A stretch of DNA of 14,331 bases from JACJXF01 sp964349045 (GCA_964349045.1 CAYGFI010000125.1:1-14331); one strand, 5' to 3'. Numbered from the stretch's first letter, positions 5,739 through 12,098 are shown. Translations and numbers: made by a program. The notes: generated from the letters alone by a model not told the origin.

Positions 5739-6881
5739 ATGGAAAAGCCAATATACCTTGACTATAACGCAACAACTCCCATTGACAAGGAAGTTGCAAA
5801 CGAAATGACACCATTTATTCAAACCTTTTATGGAAATCCTTCCAGCTCATATGCCATTGGCAGAACCAGTAAGGAGGCTATTAACAAAGCTCGTAAACAG
5901 GTTGCAAGTTTAATTAATGCCAGGCCCGAAGAAATAGTATTTACCAGTTGCGCCACAGAATCGAATAATCTGGCAATTCATGGATTTGTGCTTGCCAGTA
6001 AAGATAAAGGAAAGCATATCATTACCTCGGCTGTTGAACACCCTGCCGTAACCGAAGTTTGCAAATATCTGACTACGCTGGGTTACGAAATTACCTACCT
6101 TCAGGTAGATGCTTTTGGTATGGTAAACCCTGTAGATGTTGAAAAGGCTATTCGTCCCGACACAGCACTTATTACCATTATGCACGCCAATAATGAAGTG
6201 GGTACAATTCAACCAATTAGCGAAATAGCAACTGTTGCAAGAAAAAACAATATCACATTCCATACCGATGCTTCACAATCAGTCGGAAAAATTGAAGCTG
6301 ATGTTATAAAACTTGGAGTTGATTTGCTCACCATTGCCGGACATAAACTATATGCACCCAAAGGCGTAGGAGCTTTGTTTATCAAACAGGGGGTTAAAAT
6401 TGAAAATCTATTACATGGTGCAAATCAGGAAAAAGGAATCAGACCGGGTACAGAGAATGTAATCCATATTGTCGGTTTGGGTAAAGCATGTGAAATAGCT
6501 AAACGGGATTTTAAAAAAAACAGCCAAAACATGCTTTCAATGCGTGATAGCTTATTGAATGGGTTGAAAAATAACCTTGGCGACCAGGTAAATGTAAATG
6601 TCAATTTACAAAACTGTTTGCCCAATACATTGAGCCTTGCGTTTGATAAGGTCGAAGCGCATACACTTGCATCCATAATCAGTAAGGATATTTTCATATC
6701 AACAGGTTCAGCCTGTCATGCCGATTCAATCGAAATTTCATATGTTCTAAAAGCAATGAATATCAATATTAAAACAGCCGCTGGCACAGTGCGTATTTCA
6801 ACAGGAAAATATACAACCTCTGAGGAAATTGAGACATCGGTAAAAATAATATCCGCCGCAGTAAAAAAACTATCGCTTTAA
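5739..6881 (+). CDS. Cysteine desulfurase (NifS/IscS family)
   Basis: A PLP enzyme of 380 residues from ATG 5739. That start places YLDYNATTP at residues 6-14 as in the family and lies one base after the previous stop. It removes sulfur from L-cysteine as a protein-bound persulfide, giving alanine. Key features: SAVEHPAV with His101 stacking on the cofactor, HANNEVGTIQPI (149-160), TDASQSVGK (177-184), the PLP lysine in AGHKLYAPKG (Lys203), RPGTEN (235-240) and the catalytic cysteine in STGSACHA (Cys326). The sequence around the cysteine is of the short-loop NifS-like kind. No Fe-S scaffold gene (IscU/SufU) is next to it. The neighbours are DsrE-like sulfur carriers, so the persulfide is more likely passed to those than to cluster assembly; this is an inference from context. 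Confidence 0.9.
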   Translation: MEKPIYLDYNATTPIDKEVANEMTPFIQTFYGNPSSSYAIGRTSKEAINKARKQVASLINARPEEIVFTSCATESNNLAIHGFVLASKDKGKHIITSAVEHPAVTEVCKYLTTLGYEITYLQVDAFGMVNPVDVEKAIRPDTALITIMHANNEVGTIQPISEIATVARKNNITFHTDASQSVGKIEADVIKLGVDLLTIAGHKLYAPKGVGALFIKQGVKIENLLHGANQEKGIRPGTENVIHIVGLGKACEIAKRDFKKNSQNMLSMRDSLLNGLKNNLGDQVNVNVNLQNCLPNTLSLAFDKVEAHTLASIISKDIFISTGSACHADSIEISYVLKAMNINIKTAAGTVRISTGKYTTSEEIETSVKIISAAVKKLSL

Positions 6882-6927
6882 TTAATCCCAATCAATATTC
6901 ATAAATCTTAAATAACAGATAAACAAT

Positions 6928-7344
6928 ATGAAAAGAATTATTTTACTCAGCTTATTATTTGTTTCAGTTTGTTTGACCTCAATTAAAGCCCAATTCGAAG
7001 ATTCAAAAACATCATTAAAAGCTACAAGTGTTGGCATTGTCATTTACTCTAATGATTCTGAAACCGTCTGGAATGCGTTACGTTTAGCCAATTATTCAAA
7101 AAGTGAAGGCGATACCGTCTGTGTTTTCCTGCTTGGTAAAGGAGTTGAAGTGGATAACCTGGTAAACGAGAACAACGATATAAAAGAACAGGTAAATCAA
7201 TTATTTGATAATGGCGGTAAAATACTTGGATGTGGAACATGTTTGCAAAGTCGGAACAATAACGAACCTAAAGTATGCAAATTCTCATCAATGAAAGATC
7301 TTTATGAACTAATCCGCAAAAACAAAGTAGTATTAACATTTTAA
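6928..7344 (+). CDS. Secreted DsrE-like sulfur-carrier protein
   Basis: The protein has 138 residues. A signal peptide covers about residues 1-21 (ending SIKA, before QFED). The mature part is a DsrE/DsrF-like fold: SVGIVIYSNDSETVWNALRLA, then TVCVFLLGKGVEVDNL, then ILGCGTCLQSR with the conserved CxxC-type site Cys102/Cys105, an extra Cys117, and NKVVLTF at the end. DsrE-like proteins bind and relay persulfide on a conserved cysteine. Export to the periplasm is unusual, because the well-known DsrE, TusD and YchN proteins are cytoplasmic. It is clearly paralogous to the leaderless protein encoded at 7810-8130, which shares ETVWNA/KAWNA, the CGTC motif and the VTF ending. Confidence 0.8.
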   Translation: MKRIILLSLLFVSVCLTSIKAQFEDSKTSLKATSVGIVIYSNDSETVWNALRLANYSKSEGDTVCVFLLGKGVEVDNLVNENNDIKEQVNQLFDNGGKILGCGTCLQSRNNNEPKVCKFSSMKDLYELIRKNKVVLTF

Positions 7345-7353
7345 TGAAATAAT

Positions 7354-7788
7354 ATGCTCAATAAAATAATGCAGTCATTTATGCCACCGAAAAAAATGAT
7401 TGATATGTTTACCTACAAAATCTTAAGTAAGCAGTCAATCGAACAAATAACAGAAAAAGTTCCCACTGCATGTGAACAAAACAAATTCGCGCTGCTTCAA
7501 ACTTATGTTTATCACGAAATTGTTGAAGGTAAAGGGTTCCCAATAAAACGAAAAGTTTTTATCTATGAAATCTGCCAGGCGAAAACAGCAGCAGCAATGC
7601 TTACTTATTTTCCGCACTTTTCCATATTTATGCCCTGCAAATTGGCTATTTATGAAGAAAATGGATACACAGTAATTTCGACCATGAATATGGAGATAAT
7701 GCTTAAGGCGGTTAGTTCCAATCAGGAACTTTATAAAGAAGCGGCCTCACTTTTTAGTACTTTAAAATTATTAATGAATCAATTATAA
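7354..7788 (+). CDS. DUF302 family protein
   Basis: The protein has 144 residues. The middle and C-terminal part fits DUF302 (PF03625): FALLQTYVYHEIVEGKGFP, then KVFIYEICQAKTAAAML, FSIFMPCKLAIYEENGYTVIS and MNMEIM. The family is a small alpha/beta domain with no agreed biochemical function, often found near sulfur- and metal-related genes. Cys74 and Cys95 sit at the positions usually occupied by the ACNP and LPCN cysteines of the family, so a thiol role is possible. There is no signal peptide. It begins 9 bases after the secreted DsrE-like gene and is followed by the cytoplasmic one, so it is enclosed by the two sulfur-carrier paralogues. Confidence 0.75.
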   Translation: MLNKIMQSFMPPKKMIDMFTYKILSKQSIEQITEKVPTACEQNKFALLQTYVYHEIVEGKGFPIKRKVFIYEICQAKTAAAMLTYFPHFSIFMPCKLAIYEENGYTVISTMNMEIMLKAVSSNQELYKEAASLFSTLKLLMNQL

Positions 7789-7809
7789 GAACATCAAAAA
7801 AACCGAATT

Positions 7810-8130
7810 ATGAAAATTGGAATCATTCTCGAAACAAAAGAATACGAAAAAGCATGGAATGCTTTTCGCTTTGCAGTAACAGCTAAAAAGCAGGGTCATG
7901 AAGTTAAGCTATTTTTAATGGGCGAAGCCGTTGAAAGCGAAGGTTTGATACACGAAAAATACAATGTTGACGAGCAACTTAAAAACTATGTAAATGCTGG
8001 GGGCGAAATACTTGCATGTGGCACTTGTTTAAAATCACGCCAATTAGGCAGTACAGATGCTTGCCCAATTTCAACAATGGTTGATTGTGTTAACGTTGTT
8101 GTTTGGGCGGATAAAACAGTTACATTTTAA
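7810..8130 (+). CDS. Cytoplasmic DsrE-like sulfur-carrier protein
   Basis: A 106-residue DsrE-like protein without a leader. MKIGIILETKEYEKAWNAFRFA gives the first strand and helix, HEVKLFLMGEAVE the second strand, and EILACGTCLKSR the active cysteines Cys70/Cys73, with Cys85 and Cys93 further on, before VWADKTVTF. It probably receives persulfide sulfur in the cytoplasm, for example from the cysteine desulfurase in the same operon. It is the last gene of the cluster. Its stop codon overlaps, on the opposite strand, the stop of the RadA-like relic, and I see no terminator hairpin between the convergent genes. Confidence 0.8.
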   Translation: MKIGIILETKEYEKAWNAFRFAVTAKKQGHEVKLFLMGEAVESEGLIHEKYNVDEQLKNYVNAGGEILACGTCLKSRQLGSTDACPISTMVDCVNVVVWADKTVTF

Positions 8131-8426
8131 AACACATTTATATTTCCTCCAATCCCAAACCTGCCATTTGCCTTAGCCACCCCATTCTCAACCTCGATAA
8201 TTACATCCACATCATAGGCAAAATCCTGCTGACCTCGAAAATTGCCATCTTTTGTGGTATGGAATATAAAAACATAGGCCGTTCCGGGGTTTTCCTGACG
8301 TAGCCTGGTTAAATCCTGGCTGGTTAATCTGGCTTTGCTTACTGAATCAATAAATACGAATTTAAAGGCTGACAGATCATCGGGTAGTTTTTCTGCAATA
8401 ACCAGGTTAGGGTGAATATTATACAA
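8127..8426 (-). pseudogene. C-terminal fragment of a RecA/RadA-like ATPase
   Basis: The 99 residues contain the Walker B strand KFVFIDS (22-28), then RLRQENPGTAYVFIFHTTKDG, the FRGQQDFAYDVDVIIEVENG block and the ending NGRFGIGG. This is the second half of a RecA/RadA-fold ATPase domain of a kind seen on Bacteroidota mobile elements. The P-loop half is absent. The frame can only start at TTG (8424-8426), and an in-frame TAG lies six bases before that, so the fragment is not just a missed start. Its broken side faces the 21-base repeat array. Probably dead. Confidence 0.6.
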
Positions 8427-8458
8427 TTTAATCTAAGCCTTGTAATAAAACGCCCTCC

Positions 8459-8592
8459 TCCCCCTATTCAGAAAATCGTCCGCCCCTTAAAAATCACTAC
8501 CGGATCCTATAACAATAGTCTAAGTCCCTACAATATATATTACAGACCCTTCAAAATGATCGCCAGACCCCTTAAAATTATCATCCGACCCC
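8459..8592 (-). repeat. Degenerate tandem repeats of exactly 21 bases (first arm)
   Basis: Units start at 8459, 8480, 8501, 8522, 8543, 8564 and 8585 (the last cut by the symmetry point at 8592). The first positions follow roughly C(A/C)GACCCC, followed by TTAAAAT and a variable ATC. The best pair is 8543-8563 and 8564-8584; units at 8501 and 8522 are the most decayed. There are no unrelated spacers, so this is not CRISPR. A period of 21 is two turns of B-DNA, typical of cooperative protein-binding sites such as transposon-end sites or replication iterons. Confidence 0.75.
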
Positions 8593-8663
8593 GGGTCTGG
8601 TGTATCTGTACGCAGATTTTGCATTAATTATATAGGGTCTTGGTATTATATTTTTGGGTCTGG
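8593..8663 (+). repeat. 21-base-phased repeats in the opposite orientation (second arm)
   Basis: GGGTCT occurs at 8593, 8635 and 8656, that is at steps of 42 and 21 bases; the intervening slot at 8614 is decayed. These are the reverse complement of the AGACCC core in the first arm. The two arms meet at GACCC, C, GGGTC (8587-8597). The second arm overlaps the last codons of the helical-protein gene (NPDPKI and stop). Confidence 0.65.
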
Positions 8664-9386
8664 ATTTGTTTTCTTTTGTCTTTGCTTCTTGTTTTTCTTG
8701 TAGAGGCTTACATATCCCTTAAGTTTGTCCTTATCTTTCCATAAGACGAACTGCCCTATCCTTCGAACCTCATCAACGGCTTCTTTAAGACGCCAGAAAG
8801 CTTTATTACGCATTTTCTGCTGCTCCGTTCTGGTGTACCTTGAGTTGTTTATCTTAGCCAGCAGCTTAGCCAGTGCTTCACTGTCTTTTTTTGCTCTTTC
8901 GAGCATTCCCATGTCCATATGTATACTTTCCAGCAGCGCCGAATGTTTATTTCCCAGTATGCTCAGCGTAAACAGACTCATGATTATGCCTGCATTTGAA
9001 GCCTCTTTGGTAATATTATTTAACCTCGTCAGTTCACGTGGCATTTTATGAAAAGCATGCCTGAAATTATGAATCAGTTCTTTCCTTAAGTTCAGAACTT
9101 TGGGAAGGGCTACCCTCCATTCTTTCCGTATGTCGGAAGGCATATCTCGCTTCTCAATCCATTCTGCCTGCAGACCGGCCAACACATTCGCCCGCAAAGG
9201 TATTTCTTCAACAACGCACCAGTCGAGCCCTGCATGAGCCAGCGCTTCCTTGTCGCCGCTGCACCATTTATAAAGGTCCATGGCTTCCTGTACAAATATG
9301 CCAACAGGAACAGAGGGAGGATCGGACCTTAAATTTCCGGAAGTTCGAAGATGTTCGATTTCGAGGGTATGGGGATCGTTTTTCAT
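8646..9386 (-). CDS. Unrecognised helical protein with a Lys-rich tail
   Basis: The protein has 246 residues from ATG at 9384-9386; a TTG 39 bases further upstream would add a less likely hydrophobic start. I do not recognise a family. What can be seen: an N-terminal region with SDPPSVPVGIFVQEAMDLYKW, then DKEALAHAGLDWCVVEEIP (cysteines at 42 and 57), then long charged helices from about residue 65 to 225 (EWIEKRDMPSDIRKEW, RKELIHNFRHAF, ERAKKDSEALAKLL, RNKAFWRLKEAVDEVRRIG), and a basic C-terminus KNKKQRQKK that could bind nucleic acid. No signal peptide or membrane segment is visible. Its last codons and stop are made of the 21-base repeat sequence. Base composition and context suggest a horizontally acquired cargo or mobile-element gene. 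Confidence 0.6.
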   Translation of the reverse strand: MKNDPHTLEIEHLRTSGNLRSDPPSVPVGIFVQEAMDLYKWCSGDKEALAHAGLDWCVVEEIPLRANVLAGLQAEWIEKRDMPSDIRKEWRVALPKVLNLRKELIHNFRHAFHKMPRELTRLNNITKEASNAGIIMSLFTLSILGNKHSALLESIHMDMGMLERAKKDSEALAKLLAKINNSRYTRTEQQKMRNKAFWRLKEAVDEVRRIGQFVLWKDKDKLKGYVSLYKKNKKQRQKKTNPDPKI

Positions 9387-9468
9387 GGAAATGGAATCTT
9401 TAATATAAAAATAGTTAAAGGCCAAAAAAAAACAAAGTTTTTTGAAATTTTAGTCCAAAATCCATAAC

Positions 9469-9477
9469 CCAAGACCC
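9469..9477. repeat. Inverted copy of the 21-base repeat core
   Basis: CCAAGACCC followed by ACTTAACAAAATC resembles a unit of the first arm (AGACCCCTTAAAAT) and is the exact reverse complement of GGGTCTTGG at 8635-8643. A weaker possible unit (AGTCCAAAAT) begins at 9452. It lies upstream of the helical-protein gene. Confidence 0.45.
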
Positions 9478-9534
9478 ACTTAACAAAATCCTTTATTACT
9501 AAATCAAAAGAAATTATTTCCCCGGAGAAATCAA

Positions 9535-9735
9535 TTATTCTATATAACAATCGGGAAAGATGAACATAATAATCTGGGAGATATTTTTAAAATTCCTGGC
9601 TATAATATCCCCGTAATTCACTGATGTTGTGCGAACCCTGATTCGTATTTCGGTATCCTCAGGAATAGGTTTTTCTATCTCGGTGAGATGAAGAACATCA
9701 GGTGAACCATATTGTTTGTATACAACTGCTTTCAT
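9535..9735 (-). pseudogene. N-terminal fragment of a quinone-oxidoreductase-type MDR enzyme
   Basis: MKAVVYKQYGSPDVLHLTEIE and the strands up to VRTTSVNYGDIIARNFKNIS match the N-terminus of zinc-free medium-chain dehydrogenase/reductases (NAD(P)H:quinone oxidoreductase-like, normally about 310-330 residues). After KNIS the match stops and the frame runs into TAG or similar stop sequence within 12 codons (ending IFPDCYIE), so the substrate-binding and the NAD(P)-binding Rossmann domains are missing. It starts 26 bases after the XRE regulator stop, so it was the third gene of that minus-strand operon before being cut off by whatever lies at 8430-9530. Confidence 0.7.
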
Positions 9736-9761
9736 ATTTCTTCTAAAGTTTTTATTATGAA

Positions 9762-9995
9762 TTAATCATCTTTTGCATCCTCTTCCCAATTGAAAGAAAA
9801 TACTTCTTCCAGTGGTACCTTAAACACCCTGGCAATACGAAAAGCCAGTTCAAGGGTCGGGGAGTATTTCCCGCTTTCAATTGCTACGATAGTCTGCCGG
9901 GTTACTCCCACTTTATCAGCCAGATCCTGCTGGGTCATTTCGTTGTTATGAAAACGAAATTTCCGGATGTTATTATTTATGTGACATTTTACCAT
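9762..9995 (-). CDS. Small XRE-family (HTH_3) regulator
   Basis: A 77-residue protein from ATG at 9993-9995, chosen over an in-frame start 39 bases upstream. A good Shine-Dalgarno (AAAGGAG, plus-strand 10002-10008) precedes it, and the helix-turn-helix then starts near the N-terminus. NNIRKFRFHNNEMTQQDLADKVGVTRQTIVAIESGKYSP is the XRE DNA-binding region (about residues 8-46), followed by AFRIARVFKVPLEEVFSF. Short XRE proteins of this YozG-like kind are commonly paired with a small membrane protein, here the gene just upstream: the stop and this start are read as TGATATG. It probably regulates its own operon, perhaps at the palindrome 10469-10482. Confidence 0.85.
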   Translation of the reverse strand: MVKCHINNNIRKFRFHNNEMTQQDLADKVGVTRQTIVAIESGKYSPTLELAFRIARVFKVPLEEVFSFNWEEDAKDD

Positions 9996-9996
9996 A

Positions 9997-10443
9997 TCAA
10001 ACTCCTTTGCGGTAAAAATAGATTTTGGCAGCATCTGAAGCCATACCTGCTACAAATCCTGAAGAAATCAATAGAATGAACATCATGTAGGGCTGCATCC
10101 CAATAGCCATAGCGCCCATAGCCAGAACAAAGCCAATAATAAATGTCCAATGCGATATTCGTATGGCTTTTAACTCTATCAGCCTGTCCATTTCATCAGT
10201 TACAGATGGAATGTCTTCATTTGTTGCAATTTTGTTGATGATTGCAAATACAATGTGAATGATGATTTGTATTACAATTGATACAGGAATAAGGTATAGG
10301 AATGCCTTTCCCCAGAACCTGAAATCGTTTATTATATCCGGATTCCCTGCAATATACTTTTGATATACATACAGGGAATAAGATCCAAGAATCAGTATCG
10401 AGCTGATCAAAGATACGATTATCATTCTTTCCTTTTGATACAT
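9997..10443 (-). CDS. Four-helix membrane protein (DUF2178-like)
   Basis: The protein has 148 residues with four hydrophobic segments at about 7-27, 45-70, 98-115 and 118-137. The segment between helices 2 and 3, VTDEMDRLIELKAIRISHW, has the DERDxLIELK-type pattern seen in DUF2178 and similar membrane partners of small XRE regulators. Function is not known; in such pairs the membrane protein may hold or modulate the regulator. The start ATG (10441-10443) has a strong Shine-Dalgarno, AGAAGGAGG, which is uncommon in Bacteroidota. The stop is separated by one base from the regulator start, so the genes are translationally coupled. Confidence 0.75.
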   Translation of the reverse strand: MYQKERMIIVSLISSILILGSYSLYVYQKYIAGNPDIINDFRFWGKAFLYLIPVSIVIQIIIHIVFAIINKIATNEDIPSVTDEMDRLIELKAIRISHWTFIIGFVLAMGAMAIGMQPYMMFILLISSGFVAGMASDAAKIYFYRKGV

Positions 10444-10448
10444 AGTTA

Positions 10449-10457
10449 CCTCCTTCT
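10449..10457 (-). promoter_or_regulatory. Strong Shine-Dalgarno site
   Basis: Read on the minus strand, AGAAGGAGG stands 5 bases before the ATG of the membrane-protein gene. Most other genes in this window have only A/T-rich sequence at this place. This fixes the start and may hint at different ancestry of the operon. Confidence 0.75.
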
Positions 10458-10468
10458 AATTATTTTTG

Positions 10469-10482
10469 TAAATGTACATTTA
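10469..10482. promoter_or_regulatory. 14-bp perfect palindrome, candidate XRE operator
   Basis: TAAATGTACATTTA is a perfect palindrome located just downstream of the -7 box (10491-10498, minus strand), so it would overlap the transcription start region. A second looser inverted repeat, TAATGT (10512-10517) with ACATTA (10530-10535), lies upstream and shares the AATGT/ACATT half-site. Both together look like operator sites for the XRE regulator. Confidence 0.5.
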
Positions 10483-10490
10483 TTTCGACA

Positions 10491-10498
10491 CAAAGATA
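10491..10498 (-). promoter_or_regulatory. -7 box of the membrane protein/XRE operon
   Basis: On the minus strand TATCTTTG matches TAnnTTTG exactly. No clear TTG/TTTG is found at the -33 spacing, which would suit a regulated promoter. The leader to the ATG would be about 40 bases. Confidence 0.5.
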
Positions 10499-10586
10499 AA
10501 TATCTTTTACATAATGTCTAATATTTTATACATTAGTTTAAAAAAATAATTTAGCTTGTTGTGCAACTAAAATTTAATATTTTGAA

Positions 10587-10624
10587 TTTGTGATCTTTGT
10601 GCTTTCCCCTTGTGGCCTTTGTGG
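10587..10624. repeat. Degenerate CTTTGTG short repeats
   Basis: TTTGTG, CTTTGTG, CCTTGTGG and CCTTTGTGG occur within 38 bases at irregular steps of 8-13. Low-complexity strings of this kind (CACAAAG on the other strand) recur in intergenic DNA of many Bacteroidota. No coding potential is seen here, and the stretch 10444-10721 holds no gene. Confidence 0.5.
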
Positions 10625-10793
10625 TAAAATAGTCAGCCACATGAACACAAAACGTTTCGCAAGAGACACCAGGGATTGAGATTAAAAACTAATTATTAGC
10701 GCTTTATGACATAATTGTTTTATGCAATTTATATCAAATCTTATCGCCAAAGGCATATACTATATTTTCCACTTTATATCATCATCCCACCCC

Positions 10794-10824
10794 TTTGATT
10801 ATTTCAAACAGAATAGTATTTTTA
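10794..10824 (+). promoter_or_regulatory. Promoter of the PQQ-type lipoprotein gene
   Basis: TTTG at 10794-10797, 19 bases, then TATTTTTA at 10817-10824 (one mismatch to TAnnTTTG). Transcription would start near 10830, 27 bases before the ATG at 10857. This supports the shorter start for the gene. Confidence 0.5.
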
Positions 10825-10856
10825 AACCCTATCCTGAAAAACCAAAATCCTCTAAA

Positions 10857-12098
10857 ATGAAGAACCTTTTAACCCTTGCGATTTTAGTACCTGCAATCAG
10901 TTGCACAACCCAAAAACCAGATATTACCGAATGGCGGGGGCCCGGCCGTACAGGTATTTATAATGAACAAAACTTGCTCAAAACCTGGAATGACAGCGGT
11001 CCCGCAGAAATCCTGACCATTGAAAATATCGGGAATGGATATGGATCACCCATTGTTACAGATGAAAACATTTTCATTACAGGAGAAATTGACAGCAGTG
11101 CGATCCTGCACTGCTTTGACCATAGCGGTAAATCACTTTGGAAAACCACACTTGGTAAAGAATGGATAACTGATTTTCCGGGTTCCCGTTCTGCACCAAC
11201 CCTGGTGGATGAGTTAATCTATGTTGGAACCGGTAAGGGTAATCTTTACTGCATTGAAAAAGAAAATGGCCAAATAAAATGGTCAAAGGAATTTGTGAAG
11301 GATTTTAACGGGATTTATCCCATGTTCGGTCATTCTGAAGCGCCTGTTGTTTATGGTGACAAAGTATTCTGGACGGCTGGCGGTACAGATAATAATGTAG
11401 TGGCCCTGGATCGTTTTACCGGCGCTTTTATCTGGTCCAATAAAGGATTTAGTGAGCGTTCGGCGTATAACCAGCCAAACGTGATCGAACTTCCCACCCG
11501 TAGTATTTTTGTTACTTTTTCAGCTTATCATTTAATGGGACTGGATTGTGAAACCGGAGAATTGCTATGGTCGCATGAACAGGATAACACCCCATTGGAT
11601 AAAAGAGAACCAGGAAATGGAGACACACATTGTAATACAGTGATTTTCGATGAGGGGAATATATATTATGCTGAAGGAGATGGGAATTGCGGGGTTAAAC
11701 TCAAAATTTCTGAAAACGGTTCTGAGATTGCTGAAATCTGGAGAAACAAAGATTTCAATACATATATGGGTGGAATTGTTAAAATAGACAATATCCTTTA
11801 TGGTTGTGCTTTTTCAAAAAACCAGCTTGTATCTGTCGATGCAACAACCGGTCAACTTACCGATTCACTAAGGATCGGGCGGGGAGTTGTAATCGCTGCT
11901 GATAATATGCTGTATTATTATAGTGACAAGGGAAACATGAGCCTGGTAAGCTACAGGAAAGGAAAATTGGAGGAAATCAGTGCCTTCAAAATTACCAAAG
12001 GCACCAAAGAACATTTTTCACACCCGGTAATCCATAATGGGAAATTATACCTTCGACATGGAAATGCACTTATGGCTTATAACATAAAAAAAGAATAA
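10857..12098 (+). CDS. PQQ-type beta-propeller lipoprotein
   Basis: A 413-residue protein from ATG 10857. A longer frame from 10722 exists, but only this start gives a lipoprotein signal (MKNLLTLAILVPAISC, Cys16) and it follows a promoter. The mature part starts with EWRGPGRTGIYNE, the classic entry of PQQ-binding-like (PQQ_2/PQQ_3) beta-propellers. Successive blades follow with repeats such as ILHCFDHSGKSLWKTTLG, LYCIEKENGQIKWSKEF, VVALDRFTGAFIWS, LMGLDCETGELLWSHE and LVSVDATTGQLTDSL. These propellers usually are scaffolds or substrate-binding proteins rather than true PQQ enzymes, and no catalytic PQQ ligands can be assigned. The lipid anchor puts it at the inner or outer membrane facing the periplasm. 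It appears monocistronic. Confidence 0.85.
   Translation: MKNLLTLAILVPAISCTTQKPDITEWRGPGRTGIYNEQNLLKTWNDSGPAEILTIENIGNGYGSPIVTDENIFITGEIDSSAILHCFDHSGKSLWKTTLGKEWITDFPGSRSAPTLVDELIYVGTGKGNLYCIEKENGQIKWSKEFVKDFNGIYPMFGHSEAPVVYGDKVFWTAGGTDNNVVALDRFTGAFIWSNKGFSERSAYNQPNVIELPTRSIFVTFSAYHLMGLDCETGELLWSHEQDNTPLDKREPGNGDTHCNTVIFDEGNIYYAEGDGNCGVKLKISENGSEIAEIWRNKDFNTYMGGIVKIDNILYGCAFSKNQLVSVDATTGQLTDSLRIGRGVVIAADNMLYYYSDKGNMSLVSYRKGKLEEISAFKITKGTKEHFSHPVIHNGKLYLRHGNALMAYNIKKE

Larger units (their letters stand above)
8593..9477. mobile_element. Candidate small mobile module bounded by GGGTCTTGG/CCAAGACCC
   Basis: GGGTCTTGG (8635-8643) on one side of the 246-residue helical-protein gene has a perfect 9-bp inverted copy, CCAAGACCC (9469-9477), on the other side. 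The genes on both sides (RadA-like at 8127-8426 and quinone oxidoreductase at 9535-9735) are broken on the side that faces this module. No transposase is recognisable, so if it moves it would need a recombinase from elsewhere, or the helical protein has that role. The boundaries are approximate and the whole call is inference from repeats and truncations. Confidence 0.35.

Noticed and set aside
8412..8627. Open frame of 71 codons across the repeat array, with a heptad pattern RPLKIII/RPFKMIA
   Set aside because: The 7-residue pattern is a necessary result of a 21-base repeat being a multiple of three; it starts at GTG without any signal, and the repeats continue past its stop in the reverse orientation.
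8459..8663. CRISPR array
   Set aside because: The units are contiguous and degenerate without unique spacers, and there is no cas gene in the window.
9387..9425. TTG start extending the helical protein by 13 residues
   Set aside because: There is an ATG at 9386 and the added residues look like A/T-rich leader sequence.
10722..10856. N-terminal extension of the PQQ-type protein from ATG 10722
   Set aside because: The extension would hide the lipoprotein signal and spans a promoter-like TTTG-N19-TATTTTTA; start 10857 is preferred.
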